From Massariosphaeria phaeospora (taxonomy: Eukaryota > Ascomycota > Dothideomycetes > Pleosporales), in the NCBI GenBank assembly GCA_011032825.1, contig JAADJZ010000008.1:992001-1056000 (forward strand): a stretch of 64,000 bases of DNA, given 5' to 3'. The position numbers were made by a program, and so were the translations under genes. Below the pieces are notes generated by a model, which saw only the letters and a program-made list of their open reading frames with translations, searched no databases and was not told the origin of the DNA. The stretch's first letter is position 1, and each line of letters starts with the position of its first letter. Of this stretch, positions 34,809-44,427 are shown in pieces.

Positions 34809-35300
34809 ATTGAGGGTTCAGCATACTTAGGGATGAGCGCACGTATTTGATGATACCCAGACCAAACAATAGTAATGCATGATTCGGTACCCACCAAATC
34901 AAACAAGCATCTCCGTGAAGTTACGGTTAGCATAAATCAGAGTATGGATGTGAAAGACAAGTTTGACATAGATTGACTAGAAAAGGTGACATTGGAATGA
35001 ATAATGGTATATACAAGGATCAAGAAACAAGAAACAACAGGAAGAAATGCCAGTTGGACCGGAACGAGGGATAGAACGATGTATGTACATTGACGAAAAA
35101 AACTGAATGGAAGCAGGAAATCTTGAAAGACGTTGCAAATGTATGGAGGACAAGTATGAACATATGAATGTACGGTTCAACCGGACGAAAAAGATCGAAA
35201 TCGGGAACGATGAGACTGAAAGCTGAAAATAGCAGCCGTTGCGCTTCGGCGCGTTCGACGCAACCTGCTGGACACAAACCATAGTTTTACTTCATATAGC
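34809..35300. other. Convergent intergenic region
   Basis: The 3' flanks of two convergent genes, about 490 bp. Nothing recognisable. Confidence 0.5.
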
Positions 35301-36448
35301 TCAACGACTTGGCGGCTGGTCCCAATGCCGGAGCATTTGGTTGATGGCCGTGTTCCATTCTCCGACGAATGCACTAGTGAGTCGAGTTATGTCTTCGGTT
35401 GTCGGAGCTCGTCCACCCCACATGGCAGGCTGGGAAGCTTGATGCTGCGCATAATATGGAATGAGCGCACTGAATAGAGTTAGCAAAGAGCCGAGTTTCT
35501 CTACATCTACGGCCCCAAGCACTTACTCAGTTCGGACTTTGTTCAGGACGAGCCAGCAAAAGTTCCAGCTACGGTTGCTTTGCGGGTCTGCGAATACACG
35601 TCGTTTGGCTTCTTCAAGGCATTCAGAACTATGTTGAAGATGGCGTCAGTATTGTAAGTAGCCCGCTGCAGAATTATGTCATACATACCTGAATGGGTAG
35701 TTTTTCGTCAGTGCGCGGAGTTCGGTAAGTAGACTGTGAGAATTGACATAATATGACCCTGGGTCACTAGTCAGCTACCGATTGATACCAATTCCTTGAC
35801 ATGTATTACACGCAGCTGTCATTGGTTCAGTGACATCCGGGGATCCTAACACTGCGAACGCCTTCTCGATGCGTCGGAGCTCCACTAAAGTGTTGACATG
35901 ATGCGACCGTAGGGCCTGGATCATCTGATCTTTCTCCGCCTACAATTCGTCAGAAACCTTAGTTTAGACAAAGTCTGCTATGTGACTGAACATACCAAGG
36001 TGACTTTTCGAGAGGCCGACATCTTCTGAAAGGATGGGACGCGGTATATTCTTGCTGGTGGGTTGCTGTATTCGGAATCGGCAGAAGCTGATGAGTATAC
36101 CGACATGTAATTAAGGGAGGGTGCTCGAGTGGATCTCGAGGTTAAAGATGACGGTAGTTGGTGGTTACTGGGCGTACCGGGACGTGATGGCTCGAGTATT
36201 TGAGGCAATAAATCGGAAGGGGATGTGTGATCGGATAGGGTGAGAAGCCAGTTGATGTTGTCCTCTTCAAACGCAGTGGGTCGTGGTAAGGCGAGGGAGC
36301 TTCCTGACGTTCTGGTACCCGGAACAGTTAAGTAGCTAGAGGATGGAATGCTGAAGTAGATCGAGGAGGCCTGAGATGATACAGGAGAAGGCAGGGGCTG
36401 ATCGTCGTGGTTTGGTGAGTCCATGATGAGTTGAAGGGCCGGGAGCAT
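35301..36448 (-). CDS. Unknown five-exon protein
   Basis: 307-residue protein, exons 36448-35996, 35939-35810, 35758-35689, 35628-35527 and 35469-35301. The introns of 51-60 bp have good ends and the frame stays open throughout. I do not recognise the family. The N-terminal half is disordered, rich in Ser and Pro (PSPVSSQASS, LPSSLTSRSTRAPS). The C-terminal half looks like a compact helical domain with EKDQMIQALRSHHVNTLVEL, LTELRALTKNYPF, SWNFCWLVLNKVRT and EWNTAINQMLRHW. There is no signal peptide. TATAAA directly abuts the first ATG (36448), so the second in-frame ATG (36424, MDSPNHDD) may be the true start. A nuclear or regulatory protein is possible, but nothing proves it. Confidence 0.68.
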
Positions 36449-39043
36449 TTATACATATTTTATGGCGGTAGAGAGAAGAATATTATAAAGCTTTGGCGCC
36501 GGACGAGGCGCGAATGGAACTCAGCATACTGACCTTGGCAAAGAAAGCGATCCCTAGCGAGCTACAAGAACAGTCAAGTCTCCCAAGCCACACCGTAGTA
36601 AGTTCAGGTCGAGATATGACAACGGAAGACAATGATGAATTCATGGCGGTGGAAGTGTAAGGCAGCGAGGAATGAAGTGAGACCAAGACTAGGGGACAGA
36701 GGCCACTTAGAGACCCTACCACGCACTGAACGCACGCTACATCGTGGATGGCTTGGGCGTTGGCCAGGAACAGGGCTGCGGGCCTTTCTCACCCTGTCAG
36801 AGCATGGGTGAGATGGAGTGCATCGAGCTGTCAACAGGGTCTCTGGGCCTAGTTCAACGGCTCTAGCAGTAGCTCGGCCCGGTAGATCGTGAGAGCTAGA
36901 CGTGATGTCAACCTATATCTCGGGTTGTCAGCTGCATGGCCAGCTTAGCGGGCCACCCACGGGCGGCATTCGTTGTTGGACGTGCACCCCTGTGAGCAAC
37001 ACTAGAGACTAGTGACAGGTGTTCAGATCTCATGAACAACAGAACTCATATCAGGCTCCCTTCCGCCTCTTGGCAATAGATCTCGTACGATGCAATGCGC
37101 AGCACTCAGCTAGGCTTTGCCATAAGTGATGAGAGCGCGGGTGTAGGAATAACATAGAAGCCTTCGGATGGTCAAGATGCCGGCCGCAAACTAAGAGCCT
37201 ATGTTATTCATAACTACGAACCACTCAGCATCCTGGGGAGAAGTCAGCACTTTGGCGAGAAGAAGCTGGCGTGGAGGCTGATGCTGCTGACTTTGCTGAT
37301 GGCCGGACGTTGGGTCGGAACATTTCGCTCGGTCAAAGCCGTGCGGTGGCTGGTTAGCGGTCTTGGCAGTGGCACAGCAACCACCACCATTACTGATCCG
37401 GCCTTTTTCCGCGCTCTCCACTCCACCGCCACGATGAACTCTCATAATTCAAGCCGTCGGATGAGGCACTCCCGGCTTAACTGTAGCCAGAAGGTGGCTG
37501 GTTACAAACTAAATCGTTCTCCTTCATGACAAAATCGAGAGTTGACAATGTCATGTCTCGGCATGTGACTCGAATACCGGCACTCACGGACCGTGTGGCC
37601 TTGCGACTGATAACCCTTTTGAGATCGATCTGATGCTGACGATCTGCTCCTTCAGATCATCCTATTGGTACTTCCCGCCTCGTTCGCTAGTATGAGGCTG
37701 AACATCTCAGCAGCCACGCGCCTTGCCCTCGAATCTGATGTCAGAGCCTCACCGTGCCTCCTTCGGATAACTAGGATGTGTCACAAGCTGTACCCTTGAC
37801 AAAAGTCGGCCAGCTGATGATCCTCTCGAGCGCTTCCTCCGTGCGAAGAGATTGGCTACACCTGAATTTAAGCATTCCATGATCGCCCCTAGTAATAAGC
37901 ATACTTGTCTGACTACACGTTTCCATCGGACATGCTTCCATTCGAGGCCATCGGCTCCGGATTCGAGGCACACAAAACCAATGACAACGGTGTATATAGC
38001 CAAGTGCTCGTTCCCCATCCTACGGACTCAGCTTAAGGTTGTTGTTATGGTTGTTTTAGCGCCCCTCATAATATCCAATCACGACAGCATACTATCACCA
38101 CGCTGGGGGGCCGGATCGTTCACTGTCGAACCACTCACCCTGGCCCCACTTTGCACAACGATTATGTTCCCGTTTCAGGTACCGCAGAATCCTCAAACGC
38201 CTGAACAGGCAGTCAGCTTGACAATGTCTTAACCGTCAAGTCCAATCAGGCGCCTTATAGGACATACCAACAGACATCGGTCTCCCGTTAGAGATGATGA
38301 TACGGACTAAAGGACTTCAGCTGCCAGATTCAGCCGGCCTGCAACATCATCGTCTCACAGCTTCAACTGTCGCCTGGGGCCATTGTCGAGCGATGCACAC
38401 TGCAGGCTGCCACAATCGCACGCCCTGAGCTATGAGACCATATCGAACGGCCTTGTGGCGTCCCAAATCTCGCCTCAAACATTTGGCAAGTGGCTATCAC
38501 AATGACAGTGTGTTCAGCTCCGATACTCTTTTCATCTCCGTAGTTTCACAGGGATACAGACTGTCCTGTGGCACGAGCAGATACAACTCCTCAGAATCTC
38601 AATCTCGACATCGGTCTATTCCTCCCACTACTAATATGACAGCTGAGATCTCTGAGGTCAAGTCTCATCATTCAGATCTAAAGCTGTACATGTTTTCACT
38701 GTTTTTGTCCCGAAATATGTGGGTAGGCATACATCGTCTATTGACAATCGGCTCTCAGTTATAAAACGTTCTTCCGCAAGTCTGAACTTTTCGTCATAGG
38801 CAATACCCTATGCTTAACTAGGTACTCAATATGATGTATGTGATTTCAATTAACAGCCTTGAATACGGATATCGTTCTTGTAAGGCAAAGGTGCAAGTGT
38901 GGAAGCTGGCTGGTAATATTTACCAAAGTAAAACGCCAAACCTCCGCTATGCAAACGTAATATCAGACGCCACCCAATGCTTTTACATGACTCTTCCTTC
39001 TCAGTCCTGATGTCCCTGGACTCTGCTCTCATACCAGCAACGC
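36449..39043. other. Long gene-free region
   Basis: About 2.6 kb. Only short, patternless frames occur. It could contain old decayed repeats or the distal promoter of the unknown gene, but I can support no feature. Confidence 0.4.
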
Positions 39044-40303
39044 TCACTCTTCGTACTCGGCGTCTTTTACACCACAAAAGTCCGTACCAAAACACGTATC
39101 CACCATATACCACACCCGCCAATACAGACTCGCGTTCACACTATCAAATTGGCCAACTTCGTTTCTTGGGACGTGATCTCCAATTATTCCATGCCCGGAT
39201 CCAATCACCCATCCAATGACGGGCCAAGAACCAAATGTTTGTTGCCAGCGCGGAGCAGCAGGTAGGAAGGCCTTTTCTGGGGGAAGGAGAACCGCGGGCT
39301 TTGCGTCTCTAATACGGAGCGTTGATCTACCAGGTTGACGCAGTTGCGTGGAAGTTGCGCGGGCGCCCCCGATGCTGTGTGCGGCCGATGCTGTGACGAC
39401 AGGAGCAGCGGGTTCGTAATCGATTGGATCAAGAGGGAAGGAGCCGTGAAGGAGGGGTTCGGAAATCAAGCGTGGAGGCATCGAGGCGGGCACAGAGCCG
39501 GTTGCTGTTGCTGATGAGGCAGTCGCAGAAGACTGTGACGTGCCAGATGGAAGTGTAACTGAAGAGACGGTGTTTGGCGATGCGGTAAGTGAAGACGCTC
39601 CACCCGCCGTAGCGCGGATCGCCTTGTCTGCATTCGGACCAATTCCTCTGTAAGGCTCCGCGAACACGGTATAACCCTGGATGACGTGCGGCGAGTAATG
39701 GAACGCACGACCCGCAGCTTCTGGTGAGTCGAATGTCACCTTTATCCAGTGTTCTCCGCCTAGGAACTCGTTGACCTTCCGTAGCGCGGATCTGGAGAGG
39801 GAGCGGAACATCGAGGTTCGTTGCGGCGTGAAGGCCAGACTGTACTTTGCGTGCGGAGGCTGGCGAGAATATTCTTCGTAGATCAATCCTCCAGACGCCT
39901 TCTCGTAGAACTCTATTGCCGCCCATTGTACGTCATTTCCGTACCCGTAGATGATGGCCTCCGTCGGCTCTTTGGTTGTGTTTGTGGATGCGCCCGCCTG
40001 GAATGAACCAGCAAGGCCGCCAGCGTCTAGAAGGTTTGGTGCCGAAGCTGATACCGGGAGGGAGGCAGTTGGATTCGCCGGTCTGCGCTCCTTCTCTACC
40101 TGCACCGTCCGTGTGAAGATGTCGTCGATTACGCGAAGATTGTCCAACTGCGCCTGGTCTGTATTGCCGCCGCGCCCCGGTGTCGCCGTCTTACTCCTAG
40201 TACTACCGCGTTTGCGAGCTTTTCCGAATGGTCCTTTCTCTTCGGGCATACGGCGCTGTGCATGGTCGGGGCTGCCCGGTTGCATTGTTAGTAATGGGCG
40301 CAT
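39044..40303 (-). CDS. NUP53: Nucleoporin Nup53/Nup35-type
   Basis: 419-residue nuclear pore protein. I start it at ATG 40303 (MRPLLTMQPGSPDHA); the open frame upstream begins only with GTG. The Nup35-type RRM (MPPN) domain runs from about residue 135 to 240: EAIIYGYGNDVQWAAIEFYEK, the IYEEYSR strand, then HWIKVTFDSPEAAGRAFHYSPHVIQGY. This domain dimerises and links inner-ring nucleoporins. The protein ends in an amphipathic segment (SLYWRVWYMVDTCFG) like the membrane-binding tail of yeast Nup53. The N-terminus is basic and low-complexity (KARKRGSTRSKT), and the linker is Ser/Thr/Ala-rich. No introns are needed. Confidence 0.9.
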   Translation of the reverse strand: MRPLLTMQPGSPDHAQRRMPEEKGPFGKARKRGSTRSKTATPGRGGNTDQAQLDNLRVIDDIFTRTVQVEKERRPANPTASLPVSASAPNLLDAGGLAGSFQAGASTNTTKEPTEAIIYGYGNDVQWAAIEFYEKASGGLIYEEYSRQPPHAKYSLAFTPQRTSMFRSLSRSALRKVNEFLGGEHWIKVTFDSPEAAGRAFHYSPHVIQGYTVFAEPYRGIGPNADKAIRATAGGASSLTASPNTVSSVTLPSGTSQSSATASSATATGSVPASMPPRLISEPLLHGSFPLDPIDYEPAAPVVTASAAHSIGGARATSTQLRQPGRSTLRIRDAKPAVLLPPEKAFLPAAPRWQQTFGSWPVIGWVIGSGHGIIGDHVPRNEVGQFDSVNASLYWRVWYMVDTCFGTDFCGVKDAEYEE

Positions 40304-40988
40304 GGGCGCAAACGAGGAGTTGGGCCGAGTAGTAGAACAAGACACAAGGTCTCGAAGTACGGGAGACTGCTAAAGACGTTTGGTTTGTTTGTGGTGCCGC
40401 TTTAGAAGAAACTGGTCTCGCTTTTGCGGAAGGCGCAATAGTAATGCTAGGACGAAGCTCGACTTACTCTGCGTATTCATATGCCCACGGCAGTTTCCTC
40501 CCCGTCGAATCGACAGCTCGCTCTGAGTCAAGCACAGCATGGACCTGCATGGCTGTCAAAGGTACCGATGATGGTCGTGTGGGGGGTGTGGTGCCGGTGG
40601 TTGCGTGGTTGCGTGGACTGGGGAGGCTTTGTTTACGACGAGGAAGGAGAAACACTAAATCCGCGAGTGAGTGGACGTTAGCCACAACTGGCCCGTGCTC
40701 AGTCGACGCCACTTTTCTGTTCCGCACCAGCACTCACTCCTGCTCCCCCGACAACCGCTCACTAAAGCGATTACCGGAGCAAGACCACACCGAACCGGAT
40801 GCAGTGGCTTACGACTCCCTTTGTCTGACGTGGAAGAGTGCGACACGCGGCGAAGCGGCTGTCCCCTCTCTACCAGTCACCACCCGTCAATGAAACCCAG
40901 TCGCTGCTGCCTACTCGCGCCACACACCCCTAGGCTATACTGAGCGAAGTCAAGTACGTAGGTGTTGTGAGCACCTCTGTATAATAAG
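40304..40988. other. Divergent promoter region
   Basis: 685 bp between Nup53 (-) and the F-box-like gene (+), presumably holding both promoters. No gene seen. Confidence 0.5.
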
Positions 40989-42140
40989 ATGAACCTCACG
41001 CCCGTGAGAATTCGAGGCAAAAAACGAAACCGAGCACTCGTTCAGAAAAGCACTGCTACCGCACCCAACAAACGTGCACGAACTTCGCACCAGCAGAAAC
41101 CCCTCACTTCAGCCATGCCCACTCTCCAGGGCCTACCCCAGGAGCTCCTGGAAATCATATTCCTGTACAGCATGAACATCTCCCTCCCGCGTGCGTCACC
41201 GGACCTTGGGCTCAAACTTTCTTCCAAGGCTGTTACCATGGAGGTTGTCATGAGGACGTTTTTCCATACTGTCGACCACAAAGCTCCCGCTAGGAAGCAG
41301 ACAGGGACGAGCGATGTATCACGACAATCTGAGCTCTTGGCCTGCCGCTTCTTCACATGGTCATTCTTCCTGGATTACGTTAACAAAGCTCACGATGCAT
41401 TCATCAATTTGCGCGGCAAAGCATGGGAGAAAACGGGCGTCGCAATTCCTGATGCGTCCTATTTTGACGGGTTGTGGCCATTCAAATTTACAACAATCAA
41501 CTTCCTCAGTTTTGCCGAGGGCTTCCTTATCCCGGAAAAGCTACTACACGGCCCATGGACAGAAGAAAAGGCATCGCTACTCTACGTCCTCGTTTCGCTA
41601 AACGGCGAGATCGACTGGAAGGGTTCTATGGCCGGGGAGATTGCAAAGGAAGGATTGAGAACTGCTATCGCAGAGAAGAATGAACGTGCTGTCGCTGCAT
41701 TGTCAGTGTTGTTAGGTATCGAAAAGGCCATTACCACGGATACTATCCGCTATGCGGTTCATTCCGGTGGATGCGATCTGAACATCATCCGTCACCTACT
41801 GTTCAACGCCCAGATCCTGTACAAAGACACACCGAAAGACGTCATAAATTTCCTCGATCCAGCTCTATGGAAGTGGGCGGACGACCGCACTAGTAGCGAC
41901 GATCATGGCGAACGGCTGAAGGACATGCTCAAGAAGGCGGAGAAGTTTACGTTAGATTTCTACACGAATGGGGAGAAAGATTGGCTCAAGCTTGTGCCAT
42001 TTCCTTATAGTGGAGCGAAATTCGATACACGATCGGTGTTTGACGATATAGTTCGGGAGCTTCTCACCAGGTTATATCAGAATCATGGGAGGAGGATCAC
42101 GAGCAGAGGAGGTAGAAGGGCAGCGCAGGGCCTTGCCTAA
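40989..42140 (+). CDS. F-box-like protein of a fungal-specific family
   Basis: 383-residue single-exon protein. A basic N-terminus (IRGKKRNRALVQK, NKRARTSHQQK) precedes an F-box-like motif at about residues 45-62, LQGLPQELLEIIFLYSMNISLP. That motif would bind Skp1 in an SCF ubiquitin ligase. The rest is a helical region with a conserved-looking repeat of segments (CRFFTWSFFLDYVNKAHD; LLHGPWTEEKASLLYVLVSLNG; TDTIRYAVHSGGCDLNIIRHLL) resembling degenerate ankyrin-like pairs. Many ascomycetes carry expanded sets of such genes. Its targets are unknown, and a role in protein turnover is an inference from the F-box. Confidence 0.8.
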   Translation: MNLTPVRIRGKKRNRALVQKSTATAPNKRARTSHQQKPLTSAMPTLQGLPQELLEIIFLYSMNISLPRASPDLGLKLSSKAVTMEVVMRTFFHTVDHKAPARKQTGTSDVSRQSELLACRFFTWSFFLDYVNKAHDAFINLRGKAWEKTGVAIPDASYFDGLWPFKFTTINFLSFAEGFLIPEKLLHGPWTEEKASLLYVLVSLNGEIDWKGSMAGEIAKEGLRTAIAEKNERAVAALSVLLGIEKAITTDTIRYAVHSGGCDLNIIRHLLFNAQILYKDTPKDVINFLDPALWKWADDRTSSDDHGERLKDMLKKAEKFTLDFYTNGEKDWLKLVPFPYSGAKFDTRSVFDDIVRELLTRLYQNHGRRITSRGGRRAAQGLA

Positions 42141-42794
42141 GGATGAGGAGATATGGTTGTCTTTTTCCATTGATGCCATAATTGGCGGGATAGGAAAGTC
42201 GCCCAGCTATCATACCATAACTGAACGCCTAGAAACTACTCCGTACTTTGCACAAGTTACTATTGGTGTGCTGCGTCGAGTCTTGATGCTCGTCGTATAA
42301 GCTTGTACATGGTGAATGTACATGCTGCTTAGCTATCAAAAGTTGATTTAGTAGCGCCTATTTACTAAGCTTAGATAGCAGGATACTGATGTGAAAGAAG
42401 GCAAAATTTCCCTGTAGTTGGCCCCTCTCCGTATTTGCTTGGAATATTTCGCCGTCTCACCTGCGTCGCCGCGGCACAGCGGTAAATCTCACATCTGACT
42501 GGCTCGACGCGAGCATGACGGAGGACGGGCACCCGTATGCTTCTAATCCGCCCCGATCTCCTCTTTGCCTTCTCAAGCCTCAGCGACCCTCCACGCCAGA
42601 TTTTTGCAATGATCCCTCCACCCTCGGTATCGATGATCACTAGATCCATGGGAGTCGGCTAGCCTTAGTCCAATCTGGCTAGCCTAGCCTGCGCGGTGTA
42701 CCTTCGGATTCCGTTCCCGTTGTAGGCTGGAGCGGTGTGTGGGTGAACTTCAAGACCGACTTGCGACGACACAAGTAATCGGCGTCGTCGCAGT
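42141..42794. other. Intergenic region
   Basis: About 650 bp with no supported gene. It contains the promoter of the SDR gene. Confidence 0.5.
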
Positions 42795-43883
42795 ATGGTA
42801 TATATACCGGCGCAACTGCTCGTCTACATCGGGCCACTACTCCTCCTCGCACTCATCACCTTCGCAGTCAAATACAGATCAAACAGCATGGCGGCCACCA
42901 AAGGTTTCAACCCCGCGAAAGATATCCCGAGTTTGGCGGGCAAGGTCGTGCTGGTAACTGGAGGTATGCGCAATCCCGCAGGTCTCCTACAGATGGCAAA
43001 GGGCTAATCAAGAAGCGCAGGCAATGCAGGCCTAGGCAAACAGACGATCGCATATCTCGCCCAGCACTCGCCCGCCCGCATCTACCTCGCCGCCCGCACC
43101 GCCTCCAAAGCCGCCTCCGCAATCGCCGAAATCAAAACCGCAACCCCCTCCGCCGTCATCGAGCACCTGCCCCTCGACCTGAGCGACTTCGCCTCCATCG
43201 CCGCCGCAGCCTCGACGTTCACCACGCGCGAACAGCGCCTAGACATCCTCGTCAACAATGCCGGCATCATGGCCACGCCCTACAGCCTGACCAAACAAGG
43301 CCACGAGATCCAATTCGGCACCAACCACGTCGGCCACGCGCTGCTCACCAAGCTGCTGCTCCCGACGCTGCAGCACACGGCCGCGCAGCCCGGCGCCGAC
43401 GTGCGCATCGTCAACGTCACCAGCGCGGCGCTCTACATGGCGCCCAGCGGCGGCATCATCTGGGACCAGCCGGCGCTGGAGCAGCACGCGACGTGGCGCC
43501 GCTACGGGCAGTCGAAGCTGGCCAACGTGCTGTTCGCGCGCGAGTGCGCGCGGCGGTACCCGGCCATCACGAGCGTGTCGATACACCCGGGCGTCATCTT
43601 CACGGATCTGTACACCTCGGTGAAGCAGAACGCCTTGATGAAGCTGGCCGTCTCGGGATACACGTATTTGGCGCCGTATCTGCCGGGCCATTACAAGGAT
43701 ACCATAGAGGGCGCGCTGAACCAGACGTGGGCGGCGACGGCGCCGAAGGATGCGCTGAAGAATGGCGAGTACTATGTCCCTGTGGGGAAGGGCGGGGGCG
43801 GGAGTGCTGTGAGCAAAGATATGGAGCTTGCGAAGAAGCTGTGGGAGTGGACGGAAGAGGAGTTGAAGAAACATGGGTACTAG
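42795..43883 (+). CDS. Membrane-anchored short-chain dehydrogenase/reductase
   Basis: 343-residue SDR, exons 42795-42963 and 43021-43883; the 57-bp intron splits the cofactor loop and joining restores TGGNAGLGKQT. An N-terminal hydrophobic helix (LLVYIGPLLLLALITFAV) anchors it in a membrane, probably the ER. Further motifs are NNAG (about residue 135), the catalytic YGQSK, and HPGVIFTDLY after it. The overall layout is that of retinol-dehydrogenase/WW-oxidoreductase-like SDRs, which use NADP(H) on lipophilic alcohols or ketones. The substrate is unknown. Exon 2 is distinctly GC-rich compared with its flanks, as is common in highly expressed fungal genes. Confidence 0.88.
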
Positions 43884-44427
43884 AATCTCCGGGTTTCTAG
43901 CGGGCGCGAAGAGTATATTTTGATATCGTGTATATTAGGGGATGTGTAATGATTGTGTCTACTGTGGCTACGCCAACCTAATATCAGATATCGTTTACGT
44001 ATAATGGAACTACCTAAGATGCGCTCATATATCATGTACTGTCAAGACGATTGCGTATACAAATCTCACTCGGCAATATGACCTGTCAGGGCGGTGACTA
44101 TGTCGCACACATGCATGTATCTCTATCCGAAAGAGGGTAACACTTGTTCTGGCTACAATATAAGAATCGAGACGTCTATAGGAGCCAGAATACCAGGATT
44201 CAGAAACGCCCCTCCAATCCACCCGAAAGTACCAAAATGCTCGTGAAAAAGTCGTAACTTCATATCCACCCTCAAGGGGGGCATCGACCGCCCCACGACC
44301 ACCCAAGTATCGCTATACACATTGCTAATTACGTATCGGATCTATACCAAAAGGAAAACTGCAAGAAAAAAACCTTCGTCCAATCTGATCTAAGCCGTTA
44401 AGAGCTTGGGCAAGAGACGAAGGGAAA
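43884..44427. other. Convergent intergenic region
   Basis: 544 bp between the 3' ends of the SDR and DUF262 genes. Nothing recognisable. Confidence 0.5.

Noticed and set aside
36449..39043. Hidden gene in the 2.6-kb gap
   Set aside because: No frame longer than about 130 codons, no plausible splice chain and no recognisable motif.
40303..40345. Longer N-terminus for Nup53
   Set aside because: The extension begins with GTG, not ATG, and the next in-frame ATG at 40303 is suitable. Similar GTG/TTG extensions were dropped for the bZIP (19480), Cip1-like (20866), adhesin (14266) and SDR (62322) genes.
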